From positions 175,628,147 through 175,692,146 of the forward strand of contig CM071597.1 of assembly GCA_036435485.1 (NCBI GenBank): 64,000 nucleotides of DNA, written 5' to 3'. This document shows positions 23,120-33,803 of the stretch, piece by piece (the first letter of the stretch is position 1; each line of letters begins with the position of its first letter). Below the pieces are notes generated by a model that worked only from the letters and a program-made list of their open reading frames with translations, had not been told where the DNA came from and made no database searches. The translations under genes and the position numbers were made by a program. Origin of the DNA: Saposhnikovia divaricata (lineage: Eukaryota; Streptophyta; Magnoliopsida; Apiales; Apiaceae).

Positions 23120-25032
23120 AAAAATCGTCATTTGGAGGAGATGTGGCGAGTGACAATTCTGATAGTGATAAGACAACGTCTCAGGACGGTAATGGACGAA
23201 ACAAAAATGATGGTGATGATGTTAGTAACAAAGACATCATGGATTATCTGAAAACGATGAATGAAAGAGTTAACCACTTGGAAAAAGGTTCCGAGAAAAT
23301 GAAAAAGTGGCAACTAAAGTGCAAGTCGAAGTCAAAAAAGAAGAATGTGACTCCGACAAGGCTGAACTTCGAGTCTGAGAACGATGTTGAAGACAACACT
23401 GATCATCTCCCATCTGAAGAAGAAGTAGAGGAGCCTGTGGAAGACGAATATGAGGGCGACCAATCTGATGTCCCGGAAGCCCAGGGTGCCGAAGGTTCAC
23501 CTACGAGAAGCCTAAGTGTTTTTGATCGAGTTGGCAAAAGACTGACTAACAAAGACCTTCGTCACAAATTGATTCACACTGGAAACAAATATCGGAGGGA
23601 CGGCAATGGGGGTTCCATAACTCGGGGTTCCCGAGAACTCAAAGAGAGGTCCCACTCGGTACCCCCAAGAAGCACTTCCAGGAGGTCCAGATCTGATGGT
23701 AGAAGGAGTTATAGGCAAAGTGGCCACTCTTCTGGGCACAGAAGCAGGAAATCCCGCTCTACTGGAGTCCCAACCGGTGGGGGTACCGACCAGGATTCTA
23801 GTTCCCATCAGAGTTTGGTTCCCAGAAGAAGTAAGACAGCCAATGAAGACGATGACTCTGGAAGTGATATGCTTTCAGATGGTGAAAATGGACAGTTCAG
23901 AATGTCTGACTGTAAAAAGGCCTTGGAAAAAATCAAGGAGGAGAAAAAGTTTAAGTCCGGTATCACCTCCGGTTCCCCATTCTCTGCGAAGGTGAAAAAG
24001 GTAGCCTTGCCTAGGTTCTTTAAGATGAATACAGACCTGAAATTCAATGGTAACTCAGATCCAGTTGAATACTTGAGCCGTTTTAACACGGAAATGGATG
24101 TTTACCAAGTGGAAGAGTTAGCAAGGTGTAGGCTACTGGCCTCCACACTGAGTGGGAATGCTCACCAATGGTTCAAAAGGCTAGCCGAAGAGTCTATCAA
24201 ATCCTGGAGGAAGATGGGAGACCAGTTTATCTCCCAATTCAGGGCTACCGTGGCCTATGCCCCGCCGGTGAATACCCTGGCTAATATCAAACAAGAACCC
24301 CACGAAACCTTAAGGCAATACTTCAAAAGATTTAATGAGCAAGTGCCAAAAGTGAAGTAGGCTTCTGATGAAACTCTGAAGAATTTCTTGATAGCCGGGG
24401 TTAGGCCTGGAACCGAGTTTTTGAAGGAGTTACAAACTGAAGAGCCCGGAACCCTGGCAGAATTCTAACAACAGGCGGAACGCCACAAAGTGATTGAAGA
24501 ATCCATGGCAAAATTGTCTAAAGATTCCAATCCCCGAGGTTGGAACAGGATTAAAAGAAATCGCTCTTACAGCCCCAAAAGGGATTCCAATAAAAGGGCT
24601 TCCGGGAGTGGTACTGCCGTTTTGGGAGCCCCTCGGTATGATGACAAGACTGCCCCTATTGCTGTTAATACAACTAAGGATAGAGTTTTTGTCAAGGACA
24701 GGCTCACTCCAAAGGCAAATTTTCAGAAGTACTCAGAATATACTCCTTTGACTGTCCCAATTAGTCATATTCTCGAAGTGAATGAGAAAAATGGGCTATT
24801 CCGGAGGCCCTACCGGGTCGCCCCCCCAGGAGTGAAAGATCAGGGAAAGTACTGTGCATTCCATGAAGTGAATGGCCACGAGACTGCTGATTGTAGGCAC
24901 TTGAAAGATCAAATTGAAGAATTGATTAGAAATGGATACCTAACTGAATTTGTAGCCCAAGAGGCTAAGAAGTATAAAGAAGGTAGAGACAACATGGACA
25001 AGGCTCCTGGAAACCAAGAAAGGACTACCTGA
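23120..25032 (+). pseudogene. gag: gag of the Tat-lineage element, interrupted by stops
   Basis: The capsid-like core is at about 24000-24360 (FFKMNTDLKFNGNSDPVEYL, then WFKRLAEESIKSWRKMGDQF), preceded by a long basic and acidic N-terminal region rich in Ser and Arg. The nucleocapsid part has a zinc-knuckle-like CAFHEVNGHETADC at about 24855-24896. The frame is interrupted by TAG (24358-24360) and TAA (24466-24468), continues open, and hits TGA at 25030-25032. A frame change then separates it from the protease. Gag would package the element RNA into virus-like particles in the cytoplasm. The exact start is uncertain; an ATG at about 23240 opens a plausible coiled-coil segment. Confidence 0.85.
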
Positions 25033-25166
25033 GCTAATAGCATCCACACCATCTTTGGCGGCCCTTACTTGGGGGGCGCCAATCGGAATGCCAGAGATAG
25101 GTATGCCCGGGAAGCCAGGGGAAACCCCTAACAAACGTTTTCCATCTTGCCGAAAGGCCCCCTAAG

Positions 25167-27872
25167 TTGTTCAAAGGGGAAACCGCTGACATTTCCTTTA
25201 CCGAGGAGGATGCCAAGTGGGTTCACCACCCCCATAATGATGCCTTGGTGGTAACAGTGAGTATTGGTGGGATGAATGTGCACAGAGTACTGGTTGATAA
25301 TGGAAGCTCAGTGAATATCTTGGCATATACTACATTCCAGAAATTGGGACTTTTGGATAAAGAGTTACTGCCTACCAATAATGAGCTATATGGGTTCACC
25401 GGCAACCCAGTCCAAATCATGGGAAAGGTCAAATTGCCCTTGACATTGGGTATGGATCCCTACAAGGCCACCCAAATGGTAGAATTCATGGTGGTAGATG
25501 AAGACATTTCCCACAATGCAATTCTCGGTAGACCAATACTAAAAGATATGAGGGTGGTAACCTCAATATACCACTTTTCAATGAAGTTTCCTACACTAAA
25601 TGGCATTGGATGTGTGAAAGGATGTCAACATGAGTCAAGGGAATGCTATAACAGAGCTGTGCAGGCTACCGAGAAGGTAGACAAATCTATTCAAGTTGAA
25701 GAAAAGGTTGATGGAGATGCCTTAATGAGAAGCCATGGGCTTGATCCACAAAAATTTGAAAGAGCATCGTGTAATGCCATCATGATAGTGGAGTTACCAG
25801 AGGAGCCTACTGAAGAGGTCCCTGTTTTTCGAGGGGTAGTACCACCACAAAGCTTGTTGCTGGAAGCTGCCGAGAAAAATGATGAAATTCAAAATTTTTT
25901 AGTGGAAGGCATAGTGAAAAATGCCTCAGATGATGATCTAGATAAAGCAATACTCGATAATGAGAACCAGGAGGCGGGGAAAGAGCTCCCAGTCAAAACT
26001 GATATTGATCCAAGGATGCCCGGTACCCCGGAAAAGGCAGGGGTTGCCGAGGACACTATTTCAATACTGGTAGATGTTGAAGATCCTAGCAAAGTCCTGA
26101 AGATTGGGCAACAACTAGATGAAAAGACAAGAGAAAGGCTGACCGCTTTCCTTAAGAGCAACCTAGATGTGTTTGCATGGTGTCACTCTGACATGGTGGG
26201 GATCGACCCAAAAGTCATGTGCCATCACTTGAATATTGACCCTGAGAGAAGGGGTATCCGGCAGAAGAGAAGGCCTGTCAGTGGTGAAAGGGCTACCGCT
26301 CTCCAGGAAGAGGTATACCGGTTACTGAAGGCTGGTTTGATCAAAGAATCCTTCTACCCAATATGGCTGGCAAACCCGGTACTGGTCCGGAAGCCCAATG
26401 GGAAATGGAGGACATGTGTTGACTTTACTGATCTGAATAAGGCATGCCCCAAGGATAGCTTCCCACTACCCAGAATTGATCAACTGGTGGATGCTACGGC
26501 ATGCCATGCTTTGCTAAGTTTCATGGATGCCTACTCCGGATATAACCAGATACCGATGTATGAACCAGACCAGGAGCATACCAGCTTCATAACTGACAGG
26601 GGATTGTACTGTTATATGGGGATGCCGTTTGGGTTACTGAATGCCGGGGCTACCTACCAAAGGCTAGTAAACATGATGTTTAAGGAACAAATTGGTAAGA
26701 CTATGGAAGTCTATGTTGACGATATGCTGGTCAAATCAAAGGTGGCAGCCGACCATGTGTCGCACCTTTCTGAGATGTTTGATATCCTGAGGAGGTACCG
26801 GATGAAGCTGAACCCCCAAAAGTGTGTTTTTGGTGTGGAGTCTGGAAAATTTCTTGGATTCATTGTGAACCACAGAAGGATTGAGGCAAACCCTGCCAAG
26901 ATTAGGGCATTACTGGAACTGAGATCCCCAAGGAATGTAAAGGAAGTCCAAGGGCTTACCGGAAGAATAGCAGCCCTAAACAGATTCGTATCTCGGTCTT
27001 CCGACAAGTGTAAGGAGTTCTTTAAGGCTATCAAGAAGGGTCAAAACTTTGAATGGACCCCAGAATGTGAGGAAGCCTTTCAAAAGCTAAAGGAACAGTT
27101 GGGAAGCCCACCATTGCTCTCCAAACCCCTGGAAGGTGAGGTACTCATTTTATACCTGGCTGTTTCTGAGTATTCAATAAGTGTTGTGCTAATCCGGGAA
27201 GAAGAACAAGTGCAATACCCGGTATACTATGTGAGAAAAAGGCTGTTGGATGCGGAAACCCGATATCCCAGCACGGAAAAACTGGCATATGCTCTGATAT
27301 TGGCTTCCAGAAAGCTAAGGCCTTACTTCCAGGCCCATAAAATCAAGGTCAGAACATCCTTTCCGCTGAGGCAAGTGATGCACAAGCCAGAAGCCTCCGG
27401 TAGAATGATGAAATGGGCTGTCGAGCTAGGACATTTCGAAATAGATTACAAACCACGGACAGCTATCAAAGGCCAAGCTCTGGCTGATTTCTTACTGGAG
27501 TTTCCTCCTGATTTTGAGGTTACCGGTGAAGAAGGTACTCCGGTACCCCCAGCTACCGAAGGGGATGCCGAAGACCCCCAGGTATGGTGGAACCTGTACG
27601 TTGATGGAGCAGTAAATAACAATGGGGGAGGTGCAGGAATAGAGTTGGTAAGCCCAGAGGGGCACCGAATTCAGAGTGCCATACACTTTGGCTTCAAGGC
27701 TACCAACAACGATACAGAGTATGAGGCCCTGATTGTTGGCTTGAAACTGGCTCTGGAAATGAAGGTAGAATACCTGAACGTGTTTAGTGACTCTATGCTG
27801 ATTGTGTGGCAAATCAAAGGGAGCTTCCAAAGCCGAGGCCCCCGCACTGAACTCTACATGAGGTATGCCTAA
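25167..27872 (+). pseudogene. pol: pol: protease, reverse transcriptase, RNase H, second RNase H
   Basis: A 901-codon open frame. The protease active site appears as VDNGSSVNIL (residues about 43-52) with a downstream AILGRPIL flap/C-terminal motif. The RT has SFMDAYSGYNQI, GMPFGLLNAGATYQRL and the catalytic YVDD (VYVDDMLVKS). The first RNase H follows (VSEYSISVVL..., RYPSTEKLAYALI). The archaeal-like second RNase H has LYVDGAVNNNGGGAGIEL and NNDTEYEALIVGLKLALEM. The frame ends at TAA 27870-27872 in mid-domain, and the same frame continues past it into the integrase ORF, so this is a nonsense mutation. The upstream join to gag needs a frame change. Confidence 0.92.
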
Positions 27873-27893
27873 GAACTCATCAGTAGGTTCAAG

Positions 27894-29303
27894 TTGTTAA
27901 ATCTGAATCAGATCCCAAGGGTGGAAAATGCAAATGCTGATGCCCTTGCCAAGTTGGGATCCCAAAAAGAGGCTGTTCTGTTAGGGGTGATACCCCTTGA
28001 AGTTCAACTCCAACTAAGTATCCATCGAGAGGAGATTATGGAGATAAATTCTTCTATGGAAGGCCAATGGACAACCCCAATACGTGAGTATATCACCAAG
28101 GGGACACTTCCGGAAGACAAAGATGAAGCCCGAAAACTCAAATACAAGGCTGCCCGTTATGTGATCTATGATGGCATCCTATACAAGAGGGGTTTCAATC
28201 AACCTCTACTTAAGTTCATATCTGGAAATGAATGTGAATATATCCTAAGGGAAATTCATGAAGGCATTTGTGGCAACCACTCGGGGGGTACCTCCCTGGC
28301 CCACAAAGTGCTACGACAAGGCTACTACTGGCCTACCATAAAAGCTGATGCTTATGACTTTGCCAAAGCCTGTGATCAGTGCCAAAGGTTCGCTAACTTC
28401 AATAGCAACCCAGCTGTGGAACTAAGGTCCATTGGAAGCCCCTGGCCCTTTGCAATATGGGGAATTGACCTGATTAGAGAGCTTCCAAAAGGCAGGGGTG
28501 GCGTGAAATATGTCATGGTAGCCGTTGATTACTTTACCAAGTGGGCTGAAGCGGAACCCCTGGCCACCATTACCGCCGGTAAGCTGAAGGAATTTGTTAA
28601 AAGAGCTATTATATGCAGGTACGGGATACCGTACAAACTGATTTCAGACAATGGCAAGCAATTTAATAGTAAAGAAATGAGAAGTCTATGTGAAGACTTG
28701 GAAATAAAAAAGGATTTCTCGGCCGTTTGCCATCCCCAAAGCAATGGGAAAACAGAGGCTGTAAACAAAATCATTAAGCACACTTTGAAAGCTAAGCTCG
28801 AAGACAAAAAGGGAAACTGGCCCGAGGAGCTTCCAATGGTCCTGTGGTCTTACAATACTACTCCCAGGTCCACTACCGGAGAGTCTCCCTTTGCTCTAAC
28901 CTATGGCTATGAAGCTATGGTCCCAGTGGAAGTCGAGATAGGGTCCTACCGGAGGGAAAATTTCAGTCAAGAATCGAATGAAATAAATCAGAGGCTGGCC
29001 CTAGACATGGTAGAGGAAAACCGAGCTACCGCCCAGCTGAAACTTGTGGCTTACCAGCAGAGGACCCGCAAATACTACAACAACAAGGTACGCCCTCGAC
29101 CCCTCAAGGTTGGCGACCTAGTACTGAGAAGAATGATGCTCAATATGCTGGTTCCCGGGCACGGAGCCTTTGGAACATATTGGGAAGGGCCTTACAAAAT
29201 AAAGTCTATCTTTTGGGAAGGCACCTACCACCTTGAAGACATGGATGGGAACACCATTCCCCGTGCTTGGAATGCCGAGCACCTAAAAAAGTACTATCAG
29301 TAA
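27894..29303 (+). CDS. pol: pol: integrase (with end of second RNase H)
   Basis: A 469-codon frame in phase with 25167-27872. It begins with the RNase H/linker tail (NQIPRVENANADALAKLGSQ). The zinc-binding HHCC region is seen as HEGICGNHSGG and CDQCQRF (about residues 120-165). The DDE catalytic residues are recognisable in WGIDL, ISDNGKQFNS and the Glu of GKTEAVNKI. The C-terminal region has KVGDLVLRR and ends HLKKYYQ before TAA. The full integrase looks intact and would insert the cDNA into nuclear DNA if made as part of a polyprotein, but the upstream stop removes it from one. Confidence 0.92.
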   Translation: MLNLNQIPRVENANADALAKLGSQKEAVLLGVIPLEVQLQLSIHREEIMEINSSMEGQWTTPIREYITKGTLPEDKDEARKLKYKAARYVIYDGILYKRGFNQPLLKFISGNECEYILREIHEGICGNHSGGTSLAHKVLRQGYYWPTIKADAYDFAKACDQCQRFANFNSNPAVELRSIGSPWPFAIWGIDLIRELPKGRGGVKYVMVAVDYFTKWAEAEPLATITAGKLKEFVKRAIICRYGIPYKLISDNGKQFNSKEMRSLCEDLEIKKDFSAVCHPQSNGKTEAVNKIIKHTLKAKLEDKKGNWPEELPMVLWSYNTTPRSTTGESPFALTYGYEAMVPVEVEIGSYRRENFSQESNEINQRLALDMVEENRATAQLKLVAYQQRTRKYYNNKVRPRPLKVGDLVLRRMMLNMLVPGHGAFGTYWEGPYKIKSIFWEGTYHLEDMDGNTIPRAWNAEHLKKYYQ

Positions 29304-29677
29304 GACTCTTCTCAGAGCAAACGTAGGCCTCTTTCAGGATTAGGATGAATAAAGGCAACCTACTAGTTGTGGTTGCGTCATTTCCCTTTCAGTTCTTAGG
29401 ATTTCATGATTTTCGGTAGATGCCCGGGGGTAGTGGATGCACACCCCGTCTGGATGAAATTTGATGTAATCGTACTCTTTGATTTTCAGTAAAAGTAGAA
29501 GTTGATTGTTTACTTTTACATTTATCACATATTAATATTTGCAGAAAGATATGTAAGACCAACAAGCATAGTTCTACATGGCAACCAGGCTACCATCCAG
29601 AACTAGGGGGTAGTAGTGAATACACCTCTCAGCTTAACAGGTTGAAGTTATTAGAATTTTAAAATTTTCGTTACCAG
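29304..29677 (+). other. Non-coding spacer after integrase
   Basis: The 3' untranslated region of the element. No ORF with recognisable content and no repeat until the array at 29678. Confidence 0.5.
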
Positions 29678-30290
29678 ACATGTACAGAACCTTGAGTGGT
29701 TCACATGGCTTACTTGGTTATCAGGGCATGTATGGAACCCTGTTCGGCATACATGGTTCCCTTCATTATTTGGGCTTGTGTGGTACCCTGTTCGGCACAC
29801 TTGGATCCCTTCAACACCAGACATGTATGGAACCTTGAGTGGTTCACATGGCATACTTGGTTATTAGGGCATGTATGGAACCCTGTTCGGCATACATGGT
29901 TCCCTTCATTATTTGGGCTTGTGTGGTATCCTGTTCGGCACACTTGGATTCCTTCAACACCAGACATGTATGGAACCTTGAGTGGTTCACATGGCTTACT
30001 TGGTTATCAGGGCATGTATGGAACCCTGTTCGGCATACATGGTCCCCTTCATTATTTGGGCTTGTGTGGTACCCTGCTCGGCACACTTGGATCCTTTCAA
30101 TACCAGACATGTATGGAACCTTGAGTGGTTCACAAGGCTTACTTGGTTATCAGGGCATGTATGGAACCCTGTTCAGCATACATGGTTCCCTTCATTATTT
30201 GGGCTTGTGTGGTACCCTGTTCGACACAATTGGATCCTTTTTAATATGAGACATGTTCGTAACCTTGAGTGGTTCGCATGTCTCTCTTAG
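29678..30290 (+). repeat. 143 bp higher-order tandem array (about 4.3 copies)
   Basis: Units start ACATG at 29678, 29821, 29964, 30107 and (decayed) 30251. Each unit consists of three related sub-units of 48, 48 and 47 bp, all built on the pattern [C]ATGTATGGAACC...TTGGTT or variants (ATGGAACCTTGAGTGG, ATGGAACCCTGTTCGG, GTGGTACCCTGTTCGG). Both strands remain open across the array. Because 143 is not a multiple of 3, the same peptide reading restarts in successive frames (29696, 29839, 29982). These ORFs are by-products of the repeat and not genes. Confidence 0.95.
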
Positions 30291-31342
30291 CCAATAATCG
30301 TGTATGGAATCATGACTAACATACATTAATTATTCAATCATCAGCCTATGAGGTTACAAGAGTTAACCCATATGGATTATCAAATGCCTTATTATTGCAG
30401 CCTTGCAGGAATGGCTTGCACAGGCATTATCGCATATGATTCATTAAAACAAGCCTAGTGATCCCGGAACAAAGGCTTCCAGGCTAAGCCTCCGGTCACC
30501 ACGGGCTACCGGACAGGGTTACCGCTTGGGGCTTCCAAGACCAGGTTCCCGTCTTTGGGGCTTCCAGATGCTGCAGGGTTACCGGATGGTACCCCATACC
30601 CAGAGTGGCAACCACGCAGGCTAAGGTACAAGTAGTCCACCATTTATGTGACTACTTATCCAGGTACACGTTGCCATCACTTCTCAAATACATTTTCATG
30701 TTGCGTTACCACTCTATCAGTCGATTTTCAATTCATGATTTGTCATTTGTTTAATCAACGTAAGTATGACATATATCCTCTAAATGCTTGTATAAACTTG
30801 TACTAAGAACAATACCTAGGGTTGCATTACCCATTAGAGTTCGATAGTGACATTCGGCTACGAATTGTGTTAAGTTATGATGTCACCTTTCCTACTTAGC
30901 GGATTAATACCTTAGAGTATGAACAAGCTTAAATTATGAACCCCTAGAGATATCGAGTGCGAATTAATATTCATCAGATAATCAACAGATAACTCATATT
31001 ACGACTAAGTCAGAGACGCATATTAGATGTTTTAGATTAAGTCTGGTTATCTGTGTGCTAGGCGTAGTAGCCTGCGAGCAACCGTAACGGAACCTTTATG
31101 CATGAGATATATAAGATGTAACTAGTTATGATACGGCAACCATACTTACGACCAAAAGGATTAGGTAATAAACGAACATGCATTAAAATGATAAACCAGT
31201 TCAAAGTACCAAGGCGCAAGGCCATAAAACGAGTAGAGTTAAAAGTTACATCTGTGGAGCGTTAAAGGAGCCCACCCCCTGAATCAAAACCAAAAGTTTA
31301 TAAAGCCAGCTGGATAAAATTTCGGAATAGCTAGAAGGAAAG
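30291..31342. other. Non-coding region between array and antisense gene
   Basis: No ORF of note. A stretch near 30465-30600 repeats GGCTTCC and GGTTACCGG, a motif also frequent in the element's LTR and coding region. It would contain the 3' end of the antisense transcript. Confidence 0.5.
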
Positions 31343-31930
31343 TTACTGAGAGAAGGACGAATCTTTGGTGGCCTTGGAGTTAGGGGAATCCTCGACAGGG
31401 TCAGTCTTTTTTACGGAATCACCTGGAGCAGTCTCGACCACATCTGTGGGAGTTTCGACCCTAGTGCCTTCATCTGCAGCCCCTGGGATAGTTGATGGCT
31501 TAGCAATCACCTTAGTAGCAAGAACTTGGGATCCAACAGCCTCCATCTTGAAGCTCTCTACCTGCTTCACGGCATCCTCACCAAGGAGAGCCCAATCTAG
31601 GTTTGGCATCACCTTCCAAGTTGCCTTTAGGTAATCATTGACTCCCTTGGAGAAACCGATGCTATACCTGTCTGGGAGTGCCTCTTTGAGTTTCTTCACA
31701 GAGGCTTGAAGACCATCCACCTGCAATTGGAGCTCCTTAGTCTTCGAGGCGTGAGCCACCTCCATATTTGCCTTCTCGCGATCATGCATATTGATCAGCT
31801 TCTCTTTCTCCTTCAACAGAGCAGTCTCACTAGCTTTCAATCTTTTATTCTCCCCGTTTAACCTCTTAGTTTCATTTTCTTCAGCCTTAAGGGTGCTTTT
31901 CACATCCCTGAGTTCGTCTCGCAACCTCAC
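31343..31930 (-). pseudogene. Antisense accessory gene, C-terminal coiled-coil part
   Basis: A 195-codon frame. The first about 100 residues are a strong coiled coil rich in Lys, Glu and Leu (ENKRLKASETALLKEKEKL), followed by YSIGFSKGVNDYLKATWKV and a disordered acidic/Ser-Thr tail. It is in a different frame from 31951-32376, so a small indel near 31930-31950 separates them. With the two upstream ORFs it forms one gene read opposite to gag-pol. Confidence 0.7.
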
Positions 31931-31950
31931 ATCGCCCCTAGTGGTCCCCG

Positions 31951-32376
31951 CTATCTGCCCCCTATCCGTAGCTGGTGGAAATAACTCTGGGCAGTACCAA
32001 GCAACATCTCCCCGGTGGCATCTATGGGTCTAACCTTAGACCATTCAGAAATAGCCTCGATAGGGATTTGACCGCCTGACACTTTGTAAAAATTCTGCAC
32101 ATCTGGAGAGAAACCTGTAGAGGGAGCCACTGCGGGTTCAGACTTGAGCCTCTTCGAATGACGAGTCCCAGGAGTCAGAAGCGTACCGCCAGTAAGGTTT
32201 GACAGCTTCCTCTTGTCTGCTGAGGCGGAATCCCCTTTGCTGGCGCTAGAGGTTACCCCGTGAGTAAGCGGGGGGGGCATTGAGAACACTTTTTAATGGG
32301 TCAAAGTCCTCGTCGTTAAAGAGATCCTCGTACTTGGAAGAAGGTTGAACAAAAGTGGGGATTTCACCTGCCATGC
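31951..32376 (-). pseudogene. Antisense accessory gene, middle exon, frameshifted at a C8 tract
   Basis: A probable intron (32377-32515, GT..AG, 139 bp) precedes this exon. It opens in frame as GMAGEIPTFVQPSSKYEDLF. At the G8 run near 32270-32278 (C8 on the coding strand) the reading frame must change to continue as LTHGVTSSASKGDSASADKR and on to the coiled-coil part. A homopolymer indel, real or a sequencing error, is the simplest cause. Confidence 0.65.
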
Positions 32377-32459
32377 CTGGAAAACAAAAATGAAATATAT
32401 ATGAGATCGATAATATGTAATAAGCGTTAAAGAACATTAATGCATAACATGAAGACAAA

Positions 32460-33803
32460 TCAATGAGAAGAGTATGCCCCTAAGCATACATACACACAGG
32501 GACAATCACACAAACCAGATAAGGGTGGGCTAGGTGTACGGTATTCCAACTCAAGGAGTCGCTCCGGGACCCCAGAATCCCGAAGATACGTTGCCTTTTC
32601 GTCATTTTCCTCATCAGAGTTAGAAGGAAGATCCCGTTTGGGTTGCACGAAACCCAGCCGTACTAGGATCTCGGTGGTAAACAGGATGTCCCCATCACCA
32701 AGCTTGTCGGCCAGCTTAGCAACCTTCTTGGCCCTTTTCTTTTTCTCCCCTGACAAGATAGATGGCTTTGGAAACCTTAAAGAAAAAAAAAAAGAATTAT
32801 GGCGTGCAAAATCACCTAGTGGGCAGAAGGAGGTAATAAGTCTACGGGTTACGAAAGAATCGGAATACTTACTGACAAACAGGTTGAAGTCTTTTCTGAT
32901 ATTCTCGCAATCATAGCAATAAAGAAACATCTCTTGCCAATCGTACATCCCTCTCTTGTTCCCCTTGACACACTGGCCACGTCTATTATTCCACGAGGTG
33001 AGATAGTAGATACCAGCCTTTCTTCCTACCTCCTTGAGCTGATAGAAATATCCTAATTCCCGTGCAGACATGGGGATAGAGAAACATTGGTCATAGAGGG
33101 CGTACATACATGCCGCCACTCGGAAAGAGTTGGGAGTTAGCTGGTGAGGAGCTAGGTCATAGTACGCAAGAACTTCATGGAAGAAAGGATGCATAGGAAG
33201 AGAGAATCCGAGCTTGAAGAAGCTCGCAGACAAAACAGCATTAGGGATGGCCCTCTCAGACCGTAGATTATCAAACTTATGACATCTATCCCTCGCACTC
33301 GGGACCACCAACAAACATCCTGGGTTACAAAAGTTCAAAAACTTCTCTAATCTATCAACGTTCATTAAAGAATCCATGTTCTCACAAGCAGGGGTAACCA
33401 CTTTCCTAACCTTCACTTCAACCTCCTCGGCACCCCCAACATCGCTATCATCAAAGAACGGCTGCTCTCCCTCATTCCAGTGACTACCTACGACGTCCTC
33501 CTCCCCTTCCGTGTGGGAACTAAGGTTAACCATATCCACCTTACGGTCATCTAGGGTTGAGGAACTTGCCTCTAAAGAAGGGTTTGGGTATCTACTCACA
33601 ATCTCAGCCTCAAGAGGGTTTATAACCTCGACTCGAGAACGCGTTCGAGAGCTGACAGATGGTTTGGATTGCAATAATGGCTGACGGAGGAGCACCTCGT
33701 TGAGATGGGTTGATCCTGAGTCCGAGGGTTCACCAGAAATGGGCGAGAAGTTGCCCAGGAATTGCGACGAGTCACCCGAGACATATGAGTTCAACATCTG
33801 CAA
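32460..33803 (-). CDS. Antisense accessory gene with Transposase_28-like domain
   Basis: A 447-codon ORF on the strand opposite to gag-pol. Residues about 1-150 are acidic and disordered. A globular domain follows with FSLPMHPFFHEVLAYYDLAP and LTPNSFRVAACMYALY, which resembles the Pfam family called 'putative gypsy type transposon' (Transposase_28), from memory. The C-terminal end is basic (KKKRAKK). The last codons (after about SPPLSG) probably read into an intron whose donor is at 32515. Extra antisense genes between integrase and the 3' LTR are known in Tat-clade elements. The role is unknown; nucleic-acid or host-chromatin binding is only a guess. Confidence 0.75.
   Translation of the reverse strand: MQMLNSYVSGDSSQFLGNFSPISGEPSDSGSTHLNEVLLRQPLLQSKPSVSSRTRSRVEVINPLEAEIVSRYPNPSLEASSSTLDDRKVDMVNLSSHTEGEEDVVGSHWNEGEQPFFDDSDVGGAEEVEVKVRKVVTPACENMDSLMNVDRLEKFLNFCNPGCLLVVPSARDRCHKFDNLRSERAIPNAVLSASFFKLGFSLPMHPFFHEVLAYYDLAPHQLTPNSFRVAACMYALYDQCFSIPMSARELGYFYQLKEVGRKAGIYYLTSWNNRRGQCVKGNKRGMYDWQEMFLYCYDCENIRKDFNLFVSKYSDSFVTRRLITSFCPLGDFARHNSFFFSLRFPKPSILSGEKKKRAKKVAKLADKLGDGDILFTTEILVRLGFVQPKRDLPSNSDEENDEKATYLRDSGVPERLLELEYRTPSPPLSGLCDCPCVYVCLGAYSSH

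Noticed and set aside
23270..28807. Minus-strand and alternate-frame ORFs within gag-pol
   Set aside because: Shadows of the recognised gag, RT and integrase frames.
29696..30290. ORFs of 85-142 codons on both strands
   Set aside because: They exist only because the 143 bp repeat lacks stops on both strands; starts are spaced exactly 143 bp and the peptide is the repeat translated.
32776..32872. Possible 97 bp intron (GT..AG with T-rich end) in the 447-codon antisense ORF
   Set aside because: Removing it would shift the frame away from the open downstream frame, and the sequence is open without splicing.
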